Shown: positions 1 through 8,544, counted from the first letter of the stretch. The stretch is 64,000 nt of DNA from CAZOVK01 sp964583165 (GCA_964583165.1 CAZOVK010000002.1:26408-90407), one strand, 5' to 3'. The notes: generated by a model not told the origin, from the letters alone. A program made the numbers and translations.

Positions 1-1468
1 CCGCTGTGAAATGTCCTTGAACTATACATGACGCGTTGAATATGAGCGTTAAAAGCGTGTTGACACCGAACGTGAAAATCACCTTAGATAGCATCTTGAT
101 TACCGCAAATACTATGCCCTTGACACAAGCTTCTGTGTAGGTTTCAAACGGAGGATATTTCTTAAAGGACTCAATCACTATTTTTGTAACTCGTTCAACA
201 AACTTCTCTGGGTCGGGAGACTTCATCAACTCACGCGCAAGCTTCTCGAGGGTTTCCATTGTAAATAAATGCTTTACAGCATCGCTGTTGCGCTCGTCAC
301 ATAGAAAACTTACCAGGCTACGAATATGCGGCTGAAAATCGGCATGGTATTCAGGTAACGTAAACACCTCGGTCGCTATATTGCGGAACAAATCGTCTAA
401 GAATATGCTCATAGGTCTGTTTTTACCTGACAAGTATTCCTCAAACTTGTCAATTACATAAAACTCCTTCGGATGCTCTATCTGCATGTATTTTTTCATG
501 CACTGTCTCATCCTTTTAAGATATCTGTCATAAAACTTGGTGGTTACACGACTCGGCAACCCTTCATCTGTACCAAAGCGCGTGAATTCCCAATCTTTGG
601 GGGCAACCTTTGTAACGAAATCGTTAAAGTTGATTATGTTATGTATAACATTATAGCGAGGGTCTTTCGGGGAGATTGTTCTTGTTCTTTGAACACCGGC
701 CGGCGTTTCAAATGTGTAGGCAAAGACATTAGAAGCAGTCTTTATAAGCGGCTTAATAAAGTTCTTTGAGTGTTCGTCGTTCAAGATGTCTACAATTTTT
801 CCGGCGGCGAGGTTTGCTGTTGCAGCCCCACGTGAATAACCTACTATCCACAGCTTAATATCCTTGCCCGATAAAAGGCGGCTATTGGTGTTCAAGTATT
901 TTGTAAGCTCGCCCACGACTATATCGCTGGATAAGTCAAAGCCATGGTGATAGTTATTGTTGTTTGGCGCCATCGTAAAGTTACCACCCCATTCGCGCTG
1001 ATAACCGCCACCGCGAACACACACGGCCAAAACGAGTGATGTTTTATCGCCTGAAAACTGAATGGGCTTAAACGCGAACGAAACAGCCATCGAATCACAC
1101 TGAGAAGGCTCATGGTAATAGTTACAAGATGTATATTGTAGAAAGTGAAGCGGTTTAAGCTCATCATACTTCACGTATTGAGGGTCAGAAGCTTGCCCCG
1201 TCAACAAATATCTGACATTATCGTCTTGATACTTATAGTAATCACCCGTGCCCGGTTTTACACCAGCGGGGAAATAACTGAATGCTGACAGCGCGAGTAC
1301 AAGACTCATTGACGCAAGGTCATATTTGAAATCTGTGTTGCATGAGAAATATTCACTCTTAAAGATGTATGGAACGGAGTAATGACCGATACCAGCATCT
1401 TTGGCAACGTGGTAAATGCCGTTAATTGTCATTTCTTCAGTAGTGATTTCATTCATGTTCTCTGACAT
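1..1468 (-). CDS. Lipase class 3-like alpha/beta hydrolase, 3' end outside window
   Basis: The reading frame is open from the ATG at 1468 to the left edge (489 codons, no stop), so the C-terminus is missing. A GGAGGT ribosome site lies 7 nt before the ATG. Residues 210-214 read GYSRG, a GxSxG nucleophile elbow with Ser212, preceded by a hydrophobic strand (IKLWIV) and followed by AATANLAA, the layout of lipase_3-type alpha/beta hydrolases. There is no signal peptide, so it is probably cytoplasmic or exported by another route. The part after residue 300 has long helical stretches and a hydrophobic segment near residues 455-480. The substrate cannot be named. It stands alone downstream of the response regulator. 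I am sure it is a gene, and fairly sure of the fold. Confidence 0.8.
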   Translation of the reverse strand, partial: MSENMNEITTEEMTINGIYHVAKDAGIGHYSVPYIFKSEYFSCNTDFKYDLASMSLVLALSAFSYFPAGVKPGTGDYYKYQDDNVRYLLTGQASDPQYVKYDELKPLHFLQYTSCNYYHEPSQCDSMAVSFAFKPIQFSGDKTSLVLAVCVRGGGYQREWGGNFTMAPNNNNYHHGFDLSSDIVVGELTKYLNTNSRLLSGKDIKLWIVGYSRGAATANLAAGKIVDILNDEHSKNFIKPLIKTASNVFAYTFETPAGVQRTRTISPKDPRYNVIHNIINFNDFVTKVAPKDWEFTRFGTDEGLPSRVTTKFYDRYLKRMRQCMKKYMQIEHPKEFYVIDKFEEYLSGKNRPMSIFLDDLFRNIATEVFTLPEYHADFQPHIRSLVSFLCDERNSDAVKHLFTMETLEKLARELMKSPDPEKFVERVTKIVIESFKKYPPFETYTEACVKGIVFAVIKMLSKVIFTFGVNTLLTLIFNASCIVQGHFTA

Positions 1469-1595
1469 AATAAATACCTCCATAAGATTTTTGACGCTTC
1501 TATACGTCTAAGGCTGATTATAAACTACAACCTGTGACAAACTCGCGACAAAAAGACAGATTGTCGAAATTTTTGTCTTATCCTATGTATGGTTT

Positions 1596-2408
1596 TCATT
1601 TTAAAGGACGATTTGCCTCGATGATTCGGCGTTCAAGCGCGGCGAGTGTGAACTCTGCCCAACTATACTCGGGCATATATTCACATGTGTAGGCGTTGAT
1701 GCCGCTAATCTTCCACTCAAGAAAGTCATAATAATCACAGTCGAATTTTGACGTATCTACAGCCAAGGTGTTAAAACCTTTAACTACTATATAACTGGCG
1801 TTGACTTCTTTTAGTGTTGATATAAGTTCAGCGGTTATCTTGCGTAAGTAATTTTTACGCTTGCTCTCTTTATCGTCGTCATCCCAAAGCGCGGCTACTA
1901 TTTGGGGCATAGTTAAGGTGACGCCACGTCTGTCTACAAGATACGCGAGCAACTCCTTTGATTTAGAGCGCTTGAAAATAACGGCCTTGCCGTCTACAAA
2001 CACTTCAAACCCGCCAAACGTTCGAATCTTCACGCGAGAGCCACCGGTATCAATGGGGTTACGTAAATTCTCCATCGCCAAAAGAATCTCTTCCTTTGAC
2101 GTTGGTTTCATCAAATAGCCGGTGACATATAACCTATGAGCGTCTACAGCATATTTTGAATATCCCGTAACAAAGATAATATTGGTTTTTGGCCGTATTT
2201 CCTTAATCTGTTTGGCAAGCTCAAGACCGTTTGTTTCGGGCATTTCAATGTCTAAAAAAGCTATATCAATAGGGTTATCCCTGATATGATACAGCGCCTC
2301 GTCAGAATCCATAAACCCTTTAATATTACACTGCGGGCAGGCTTCTCCTATTTGGCTTATCAGATTTAACAATACGAGCCGCTCGTCGTCAACTATGATG
2401 ATATTCAT
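1596..2408 (-). CDS. Response regulator with C-terminal winged-helix (SARP-like) output domain
   Basis: A receiver domain occupies residues 1-115, with acidic pair D7/D8, phospho-acceptor D53, T81 and the K101-P102 pair all present. The C-terminal half (about 125-265) starts with a strand-rich segment (VKIRTFGGFEVFVDGK) typical of OmpR/SARP-type transcription activators described as two-component SAPR family regulators. It therefore probably binds DNA after phosphorylation. No histidine kinase lies next to it; the kinase must be elsewhere. AGGTG precedes the ATG. A promoter at 2460-2488 gives a short leader. Target genes are unknown; the lipase-like gene immediately downstream on the same strand is a candidate. 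Confidence 0.88.
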   Translation of the reverse strand: MNIIIVDDERLVLLNLISQIGEACPQCNIKGFMDSDEALYHIRDNPIDIAFLDIEMPETNGLELAKQIKEIRPKTNIIFVTGYSKYAVDAHRLYVTGYLMKPTSKEEILLAMENLRNPIDTGGSRVKIRTFGGFEVFVDGKAVIFKRSKSKELLAYLVDRRGVTLTMPQIVAALWDDDDKESKRKNYLRKITAELISTLKEVNASYIVVKGFNTLAVDTSKFDCDYYDFLEWKISGINAYTCEYMPEYSWAEFTLAALERRIIEANRPLK

Positions 2409-2459
2409 ACTTTACACCTACTAAATAGAATCCAAAACCAAACTGTTACATATTGAACG

Positions 2460-2488
2460 ATTATAATCTACCTGTCAAATATATTCAA
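2460..2488 (-). promoter_or_regulatory. SigA-type promoter of the response regulator
   Basis: On the minus strand TTGAAT (2488-2483) and TATAAT (2465-2460) are separated by exactly 17 bp, about 50 nt upstream of the ATG. A nearer TTGACA lies only 7 bp from the same TATAAT and is not a usable -35. Confidence 0.7.
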
Positions 2489-2516
2489 TGATAAATTTTA
2501 GAGTAAAACAAAAATG

Positions 2517-2560
2517 GACAAATAAAACCATCCCATTTGTCGACACAATTGAGATGGTTT
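2517..2560 (-). terminator. Rho-independent terminator of the sigma-factor operon
   Basis: Arms AAACCATC (2525-2532) and GATGGTTT (2553-2560) with an inner TTGT/ACAA stem form a hairpin. Read on the minus strand it is followed by TTATTTG, completing a TTTTATTT tract. It lies downstream of the last gene of the minus-strand sigma operon, with the pseudogene fragment in between. Confidence 0.65.
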
Positions 2561-2566
2561 ACTGGT

Positions 2567-2735
2567 AGGCTGATTGTTAAAGCGACTTCAAAGCCTACAA
2601 TACTTGCTCAATAGCTTCTTGCCGTCGGTTATGTTGTACGGCATCTTGTTTCAGATGGAGTAGCTAACGATTTTGCTTGCCACAATCGGGATGCTATTCC
2701 CTATTACTTGATGATGTATACTGCTGACGGAAAAA
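2567..2735 (+). pseudogene. Decayed 3' fragment of an ABC-2 permease gene
   Basis: This stretch aligns by eye with the 3' part of the intact ABC-2 permease in this window (about 10656-10825). Exact blocks include TCTTGCCGTCGGTTATG, ACAATCGGGA and TATACTGCTGACGGAAAA. Indels and substitutions destroy the frame: the first codons read VKATSK.TILAQ as in the intact protein, then a stop follows. Roughly two thirds to three quarters of bases match. It is a remnant of a second copy of that exporter, on the opposite strand from its neighbours and directly abutting the stop of the membrane-protein gene. Confidence 0.8.
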
Positions 2736-2737
2736 AT

Positions 2738-3061
2738 TCATTGTAGGTTAACAAAACGCCCTGCAACACCGATAAGTGTACCCAATACAACAGACATCAT
2801 AATCATAGGAGGTAAAGATTTTTTATCCTCTTTAGAAACAATGATAATAACAGGTATAGAAAGCAGGAGTGTAATCACGCCACCCTTTAGCCACCACGCC
2901 ATACCAAACAAATCGGTGTTGAAGATGATAAAAGGCATAGTAAAATAAAAGGTAAAGGCAGATGAAATTGCATATTTGTCAAGCTTCATTTTAAGCATTG
3001 GTAAAATGTCAACTACACCTGCGATAAGTCCAATCAGTGCCGTCAATAAAAATTCTCTCAT
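2738..3061 (-). CDS. Small membrane protein, unknown function
   Basis: A protein of 107 residues with four predicted membrane segments (around 3-20, 30-48, 55-78 and 85-103) and short basic loops (KEDKKS). I do not recognise a family. The start is set by GGAGGAG 8 nt upstream and by an ATGA overlap with the stop of the zinc-ribbon gene; a longer frame beginning 14 codons earlier has no ribosome site. Translational coupling and the shared operon suggest it works with the zinc-ribbon protein and the sigma factor. Confidence 0.75.
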   Translation of the reverse strand: MREFLLTALIGLIAGVVDILPMLKMKLDKYAISSAFTFYFTMPFIIFNTDLFGMAWWLKGGVITLLLSIPVIIIVSKEDKKSLPPMIMMSVVLGTLIGVAGRFVNLQ

Positions 3062-3420
3062 ACCGTTTTCTCCTCCATATACTTTGTGTTGCAAGCCTTG
3101 CATACGACTTCATAATTGTAACTAACCAAGTTTTTATCAAGAACGGTGAAAAGCGGTGATTTGTCAAAAGGGCAACATAGCCGATTCTTAATAATTGTCA
3201 GATTATTTTCGCTAACACATACAGAACCGACATCATCAAAGTTTATGTAAATACTACCACACCCACCGCATTTGCACTGATAAGTTAATCTAAAGCTGTC
3301 GTAAGTAATATAGCAAAGATAGCCAATGGTTTTGTTACAGCTTTCGCAGTAAACCCAGCCGCCGTATCCGCTTGCGAGTTTGGTGTTTTCTAATTCTTTG
3401 ATTTTAGGTGTTCTTGACAT
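3058..3420 (-). CDS. Zinc-ribbon protein
   Basis: A protein of 120 residues, rich in paired cysteines: CESC (25-28), CKCGGC (about 49-54), CC (82-83) and CKAC (about 110-113). This spacing fits two treble-clef or zinc-ribbon modules. There is no signal peptide or membrane segment. It sits 11 nt after the sigma-factor gene with AAGGGG as ribosome site and overlaps the next gene by 4 nt. A role in nucleic-acid binding or in modulating the sigma factor is possible but only inferred from position. Confidence 0.75.
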   Translation of the reverse strand: MSRTPKIKELENTKLASGYGGWVYCESCNKTIGYLCYITYDSFRLTYQCKCGGCGSIYINFDDVGSVCVSENNLTIIKNRLCCPFDKSPLFTVLDKNLVSYNYEVVCKACNTKYMEEKTV

Positions 3421-3431
3421 ATGCTACCCCT

Positions 3432-4271
3432 TCACGCTTCAGACTTGATAGTGTTCATGTATTTGGAAGTGAGTAGCTTTTCAAGAAAACCTCTGATAAC
3501 TTTAGGAGAATGGTATTTAGGCAGGCTTTCAAAGACATGCGATAAATCCTCCATCTCTTCCATAGCCTGTGTAAATACAAATGTTACTGAGTTATCAAGC
3601 TTTTCCAAATCGCTGTATTCCAGCTTCTTAGGGTTTAATCGTTGACTCTTGATTGCATATCCCACGCGCTTTTTACAATCACAGCTTCCTTTGCCTGCCA
3701 AACCGCAATAGTCACTTAAAAACTCTCCTACCTTTTTACGTATGCGTGAAAGGCGCTGACGATAGGTTTCGGGGGTAATGCCTAGTATCTCTCCACAGAC
3801 ATTACTATTGGCTTTGAACATTACCCCTAATACATAGATACAACGGCTTTCAGGGTCAAGACATTGTAACATTACGTTTGTGCAGGACAGCTTTAGTTCC
3901 TCAGCCAAGATGTTTTCGTCAACACTCAGTGTTAAATCTTCGGTGTTAGGGATAAAGCCTGTGTTAATATCTTCTGCATAAATCTCAAAGCTAAGGGGTC
4001 GTTGGGCAAAAATTGACTTTTTGTAATTGATTAAGTAATTGATGGCAATACGATAAACCCAAGTTGAAAATGCACTCTCCTTGCGAAAGGTAGATAACTG
4101 AGTGATGATTTTGATGATGATTTCTTGTGCCCCGTCCTCAGCGTCGTATGGGCTTCCAAGCATACGCAAGGAAAGGTTGTAAATCATATCTTCTACGCTG
4201 ATGATAAGGTCTTGAAGTGCTTGCCTGTCACCGCCTACAGCTTTATCTACCCATTCGTTCTCATTATTCAT
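3432..4271 (-). CDS. Sigma-70 family (ECF-like) RNA polymerase sigma factor with Cys-containing C-terminal extension
   Basis: Region 2 covers residues 20-90: LSLRMLGSPYDAEDGAQEI is the usual 2.1-2.2 helix, and FSTWVYRIAINYLIN is region 2.4. Region 4 is at 130-185 with a helix-turn-helix (LGITPETYRQRLSRIRKKV). After it comes a 90-residue extension starting CGLAGKGSCDCKKR, a CxC motif seen in a clostridial subfamily of these factors. No anti-sigma factor is adjacent; instead a zinc-ribbon and a membrane protein follow in the same operon, which makes redox or metal control by the extension a reasonable guess. A strong AAGGAGGAG ribosome site precedes the ATG. Confidence 0.88.
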   Translation of the reverse strand: MNNENEWVDKAVGGDRQALQDLIISVEDMIYNLSLRMLGSPYDAEDGAQEIIIKIITQLSTFRKESAFSTWVYRIAINYLINYKKSIFAQRPLSFEIYAEDINTGFIPNTEDLTLSVDENILAEELKLSCTNVMLQCLDPESRCIYVLGVMFKANSNVCGEILGITPETYRQRLSRIRKKVGEFLSDYCGLAGKGSCDCKKRVGYAIKSQRLNPKKLEYSDLEKLDNSVTFVFTQAMEEMEDLSHVFESLPKYHSPKVIRGFLEKLLTSKYMNTIKSEA

Positions 4272-4380
4272 AGAATCTCCTCCTTTGTTTATACTTCACT
4301 ATATTAGACAATCGGCTGTTATAGTTTGTGACATAAATGATTTATTTTTATTAAACTTTGCTAACAGTATTAAAGTTTTT

Positions 4381-4410
4381 GTAACTTAGGTACATTGATT
4401 CGTAACTTAA
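4381..4410 (+). promoter_or_regulatory. Pair of LytTR-type direct repeats
   Basis: GTAACTTAG at 4381-4389 and GTAACTTAA at 4402-4410 are 21 bp apart start to start. The complement (TAAGTTAC) matches the core of the LytTR-domain consensus, and the 9-bp repeats with a 12-bp gap match the known two-repeat architecture. They end 11 bp upstream of the -35 of the LytTR gene's own promoter, so autoregulation of this exporter operon is likely. Confidence 0.7.
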
Positions 4411-4421
4411 ACTCGATAGCA

Positions 4422-4450
4422 TTGATTTCCGGCGAAAAAAGCAGTATTCT
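4422..4450 (+). promoter_or_regulatory. Promoter of the LytTR/DUF3021/ABC operon
   Basis: TTGATT (4422-4427), a 17-bp spacer and TATTCT (4445-4450). The expected transcription start near 4457 leaves a leader of only about 10-15 nt that contains the GGGTGGTG ribosome site. Confidence 0.65.
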
Positions 4451-4465
4451 ATTTTATGGGTGGTG

Positions 4466-4924
4466 ATGCCGTTGAAACTGATTATGACAAAACAAGCTGA
4501 ATTGACTGATATAGAAGTTGAAATCCGTTATGCTGAACTAAATGATGATATTCAAAATCTGGCTCACCATATTGAGCGGTTTGACAATTTCATCTGCGGC
4601 ATGGATAATGGCCGACAGTATCGAACCAGAATACGCGAAATCTATTATGCGGAAAGCGTGGATGGAAAAACATTCATATATACAAAGAATGCAGTATTTA
4701 GGTCAGAACTGCGCTTGTACCAGCTCTTAGAGAAACTAAAAGGTTTTGATTTTATTCAGGTGAGTAAGGCCTGTATCGTTAATATGAACATGGTTGACAG
4801 CCTGCAAAACTTGGCAAACAGCAAGTTGCAGGCAACACTCGTTAACGGGGAAAAAATCAGTGTCTCAAGAACATTTCTATCCGAGATAAAGGATGCCTTT
4901 ATGAGAAAAGGGGATGAATCATGA
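4466..4924 (+). CDS. LytTR-domain DNA-binding regulator
   Basis: A protein of 152 residues with a LytTR domain at about 50-148 (IREIYYAESVDGKTFIYT to VSRTFLSEIKDAF) and no receiver domain. Stand-alone LytTR proteins of this kind are regularly paired with a DUF3021 membrane protein, as here. The start is uncertain. The ATG at 4466 touches the GGGTGGTG ribosome site, so the in-frame TTG at 4472 (protein beginning MKLIMTKQAEL) has better spacing. Its stop overlaps the next start by ATGA. It probably controls its own operon through the direct repeats at 4381-4410. Confidence 0.87.
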   Translation: MPLKLIMTKQAELTDIEVEIRYAELNDDIQNLAHHIERFDNFICGMDNGRQYRTRIREIYYAESVDGKTFIYTKNAVFRSELRLYQLLEKLKGFDFIQVSKACIVNMNMVDSLQNLANSKLQATLVNGEKISVSRTFLSEIKDAFMRKGDES

Positions 4925-5343
4925 TAAAAGCATTTATTAAACAATGGATATTCATTTTTGGGCTTGTAGTAACATCAGCTTTTATCATTCCCTCCGTTTT
5001 TAATGGGAACTGGGACAATACATGGATTATTATTCAGCTCTTAATTACAACGCTCACTATATGCTTGCTTAATCTATTGGTGGAAAAACTCTCTATAGAG
5101 CTTCCATTGTTAAGACATTTTGTAAATATGTGCATTGTCCTTTCTGTTGTGTTTGTTTATGGATGGTTTTGGAAATGGTATTCGCTATCAAGCTTTTGGA
5201 TTATCTTAGTTATGGTCATCCCGGTTTACGTACTTGTAGTTTTACTTGACGCAGTGAAAGTTAGGCGCGATGTAGAACTGATAAATAAGCACATTCAATA
5301 TAGGAAACAGAGGCTTCAGGAGGAAAAACAGAATGATTGTTAA
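4921..5343 (+). CDS. DUF3021 family membrane protein
   Basis: A protein of 140 residues with four membrane segments (about 8-28, 36-56, 66-86 and 92-112) and a charged cytoplasmic tail (QYRKQRLQEEKQ). Its size, topology and position directly after a stand-alone LytTR regulator match DUF3021. In such pairs the membrane protein is thought to hold or sense for the regulator, although its mechanism is not established. It overlaps the LytTR gene by 4 nt and the permease gene by 11 nt; the AGGAGG of the permease lies inside its last codons. Confidence 0.82.
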   Translation: MIKAFIKQWIFIFGLVVTSAFIIPSVFNGNWDNTWIIIQLLITTLTICLLNLLVEKLSIELPLLRHFVNMCIVLSVVFVYGWFWKWYSLSSFWIILVMVIPVYVLVVLLDAVKVRRDVELINKHIQYRKQRLQEEKQNDC

Positions 5344-7807
5344 AACACTTTTATCCTCACTGCTTAAAAAGAAAATGCGTACAGCGTTACTTCTTTTTTC
5401 CATTGCGGTCTGCTCGGCATTGCTTTTCGCTAACGAGGGATTTCGCCAAACCTGTGAGAAAATGATTTATGATGCTGATACGCGCTGGGCCGGAAGGTCA
5501 GATTTATATATCACACCCAAGAAATCGGTGGGAGCATCAGAATGGATAGAAATGGACGAGGTCGAAGGCTTTGTGGACAACTTTGAATATACATATGGTT
5601 TTGTGCAAGGCAAAGCACTGTTTGCTCCCGATACCGATGAGATGCACTATTTCACCATATTAGGGGTAGATATAGATGCTTTCAACAACCATAACCCACT
5701 AACTTTAGAATTGGGAGAAGTGTCCAACTGGTTCGGCGATAGGATTGTTATAGGGCAAGCATACGCACAAAAGTTGGGAGTAGGTATAGGTGATTCCGTT
5801 GAGCTGGAGGTTGGTGGTATTTTACGTGAGTTTCAAATTTCGGCCATAAGCCAGCCCAGTGGCTTGTTCACTCGCGACTTAGCCGACGGCGGCTATCTGT
5901 TGACCCCAAGGGAAACTTTGTCAGAGATATTAGGCGGCGAGTGCAATTTACTGTTTATTAAGATGAAGAATCAGGCTGAAGTTTTACCTATGAAAGACCG
6001 CTTGACACAAGCACTGCCACAGTATTCTGTACATATGGGCATTGACAATGCTGTTATTTTGGCTGAAACAAACAACTATGTGCTTCCTTTTCGGTTTTCC
6101 AGCATAGCTGTCATTTTCATGAGTGTTTTTATCATCTATTCTTCATTCAACTTAATTGTTATAGAGCGAATCGGAATCTTGGGCATCTTACGCAGCATAG
6201 GATGTTCACGTAGAAGAACAAATAGGATTTTATTGGTAGAAAGTGCTGTAATTGGTGCAATCGGCGGAATACTAGGTTGTGGTCTAGGCATTTTTGTTTT
6301 GTATTTCATCAAAAACTCCTATTTCAGCGGTCAAGATACTGTGCTGAATGCGCCTGTTATTTTGGGTATATGGCCGTTTGCGTTTACGCTTATAGCTTCA
6401 ATGCTGATTACTGTGCTTAGTGCCGTGTTACCGATTTTTAAGGTTACGCGTGAACCTATCAAGAACATCATCCTTAACGACGTTCAAAAGAAGATATACA
6501 ATAGCGCAAGGTTATGGTGGGTAGGATTTATATTGTTATTGCCATGTTTAATTACACCGCAGTTTATATCGAACAATTTCAATGGCATGATAATTGCCTC
6601 ATTCTCTGCCGTTCTAGCGCTTGTAGGGATTAACCTACTTATTCCAAAGTTGTGTGCCTTCTTTGCGTGGCTCGCAGGGAAATTGCCCCTTGATTATGAA
6701 ATACAACTTGGCATAAAAAACACGGGCGACTTTCCATCGCTCGTGAATAATATTCGGCTGTTTTCATCCACTATAGCGATTATGGTTTTTATGACAACCA
6801 TTTTTTATACATTAGGTGTAGACTTGCGTGGCTTATATCAACGTGAAAACTATGATATTACAGTTGTGCTGCGAGAAACGACAAATAAAACTTTGCATAA
6901 GCTTTCCCAGACTGAGGGTGTTAAGGAGTTTTACGGAGTATATGAAACGTATGCTCCCATTAGCAGTCATGGTTCCTTTATGAATGCAGTAATCGGGATA
7001 GACGATGATAACTTTTTTGACTATTCACCTGCAAATATACCAACGGAAAACCGTGAAGCTTTGGTTACATTAAACAGCGGGCGAAATATTGTCACTACCA
7101 ATATTCTTCGCGATAAGCTTGGGCTTAATCTTGGCGACACCCTGACACTTCAGTTTGAAAATGGATTGGAAAGTTTTGTGGTAACCGGTTATGTGGATAC
7201 CAACTATGGCATAGGACATGTGGGATATATTTCGTCAGATAATTACAGGGCCGTTGTCGGCACGACTAATTACACGAAACTTTTGGTTCGCGCTCTTGGT
7301 AATCCCGATGCGGTCAAGAACAACATTCAACGTTCTCTCTCCCGTGATGTCCTTTCAGCGCAAACCAAGCAGGAAGCCGAAGCGGCTAACGCCGATAAGG
7401 TTGAGGGAATCTTTGATGCGATAAACACCTATGCATATTTCGCTATGCTTATAGGTGTAATCGGTATTATCAATAACATTGTGGCTTGTTTTTTAGGTAG
7501 ACGTCGCAATTTGGCATTATACCGCTCGATAGGCATGTCCTCTTCGCAGGTTGGGCGTATGCTGATGACCGAAGCTGTTACAATCGGATTGATAGGCATA
7601 TCATCAGGACTATTGACAGGACTTTTGATGATATTGTGTGTTCCCTTTGTTGTTGGAATGCTGTGGGGGAATGTTGCCATCAATGTACCTACAGTTCAAA
7701 TATCGATACTATGTTTGGCGGGGATATTGGTGATGTTATTAGCGTCAATCATTCCCTCGGTTAAGGGTAAGAACATTACAATTATGGATACTTTGCGCTA
7801 TGAATAA
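5333..7807 (+). CDS. FtsX/MacB-type ABC transporter permease
   Basis: A permease of 824 residues. The N-terminal membrane helix (17-35) is followed by an extracytoplasmic MacB-like domain (about 40-245), an FtsX core of three helices (about 255-385), a middle pair of helices (about 395-450), a second extracytoplasmic domain, and a last FtsX core (about 695-815). Two FtsX units in one chain are typical of Firmicutes exporters for antimicrobial peptides, lipids or surface proteins. AGGAGG at 5319-5324 sets the start. The following ATPase completes the transporter. The cargo is not evident; peptide-antibiotic defence is one possibility. Confidence 0.9.
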   Translation: MIVKTLLSSLLKKKMRTALLLFSIAVCSALLFANEGFRQTCEKMIYDADTRWAGRSDLYITPKKSVGASEWIEMDEVEGFVDNFEYTYGFVQGKALFAPDTDEMHYFTILGVDIDAFNNHNPLTLELGEVSNWFGDRIVIGQAYAQKLGVGIGDSVELEVGGILREFQISAISQPSGLFTRDLADGGYLLTPRETLSEILGGECNLLFIKMKNQAEVLPMKDRLTQALPQYSVHMGIDNAVILAETNNYVLPFRFSSIAVIFMSVFIIYSSFNLIVIERIGILGILRSIGCSRRRTNRILLVESAVIGAIGGILGCGLGIFVLYFIKNSYFSGQDTVLNAPVILGIWPFAFTLIASMLITVLSAVLPIFKVTREPIKNIILNDVQKKIYNSARLWWVGFILLLPCLITPQFISNNFNGMIIASFSAVLALVGINLLIPKLCAFFAWLAGKLPLDYEIQLGIKNTGDFPSLVNNIRLFSSTIAIMVFMTTIFYTLGVDLRGLYQRENYDITVVLRETTNKTLHKLSQTEGVKEFYGVYETYAPISSHGSFMNAVIGIDDDNFFDYSPANIPTENREALVTLNSGRNIVTTNILRDKLGLNLGDTLTLQFENGLESFVVTGYVDTNYGIGHVGYISSDNYRAVVGTTNYTKLLVRALGNPDAVKNNIQRSLSRDVLSAQTKQEAEAANADKVEGIFDAINTYAYFAMLIGVIGIINNIVACFLGRRRNLALYRSIGMSSSQVGRMLMTEAVTIGLIGISSGLLTGLLMILCVPFVVGMLWGNVAINVPTVQISILCLAGILVMLLASIIPSVKGKNITIMDTLRYE

Positions 7808-7847
7808 CGGAAAATCCGTATACAGATTAAGGCAAGGAGATATGAGA

Positions 7848-8525
7848 ATGAGTTATCCTATTATAAAGGTTGAAAATGTAATAAAAAGCTTCTTGGTTGG
7901 GAGCCATTCAGTCCCCGTTCTAAATAATATCAGTCTGACGGTTGAAAAGGGTGAGTTTGTGTCACTGATGGGGCCATCGGGTTCCGGAAAAAGCACGTTG
8001 CTTTATATCATGGGTGGGCTTGACAAAGCGGACAGTGGCAGTGTTTTCATTGACAACCAAGAGATTAGTAAACTCGGCGATAGAGCAGAAAGTGTCATGC
8101 GACAAAAACATCTCGGATTTGTCTTTCAATCCTATAATTTGATTGAAAATCTGACGGTTGAAGAAAATATTTTGCTTCCGGCTATGTTGAACGGAAAAAA
8201 CCGCAAGGACATAAGCCCTGCACTGAATGAACTATTAAATGCTGTGGGGTTGTATGAGCGTCGCAAGCATAGACCTGCCGAGCTTTCAGGTGGACAACAG
8301 CAACGCACTGCAATTGCGCGTGCTTTGATAAATCGTCCCGATGTGGTTTTTGCCGATGAACCTATAGGAAATTTGGATAGCCAAAACGGTAAAGAGGTTT
8401 TGACACTCCTGCAAACACTGAATACTACCTATGGCATAACAATCGTCATGGTCACCCATTCTTATGAATCAACGAAGTATGGCAATCGGGTTATTAGGCT
8501 GGAGGATGGGCAAATAATAAAATAA
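7848..8525 (+). CDS. ABC transporter ATPase, MacB/LolD type
   Basis: The chain has a full nucleotide-binding domain: Walker A GPSGSGKST (about 40-48), Q-loop FQSYN, signature LSGGQQQR, Walker B VVFADEP and H-loop VMVTHSYE. This subfamily partners FtsX-type permeases, and the gene directly follows one. The ATG at 7848 is chosen because AAGGAGA lies 7 nt before it; a frame opening at 7800 overlaps the permease end without a ribosome site, and the ATG at 7842 is too close to the site. It energises export or extraction of a substrate from the membrane. Confidence 0.92.
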   Translation: MSYPIIKVENVIKSFLVGSHSVPVLNNISLTVEKGEFVSLMGPSGSGKSTLLYIMGGLDKADSGSVFIDNQEISKLGDRAESVMRQKHLGFVFQSYNLIENLTVEENILLPAMLNGKNRKDISPALNELLNAVGLYERRKHRPAELSGGQQQRTAIARALINRPDVVFADEPIGNLDSQNGKEVLTLLQTLNTTYGITIVMVTHSYESTKYGNRVIRLEDGQIIK

Positions 8526-8544
8526 AAACTTCTGAAAAAACCTC

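Noticed and set aside
4272..4380. ECF-type autoregulated promoter before the sigma factor
   Set aside because: An AAC...GTCTAA arrangement exists on the minus strand, but the gap is about 13 bp, short of the usual 15-17, so no call is made.
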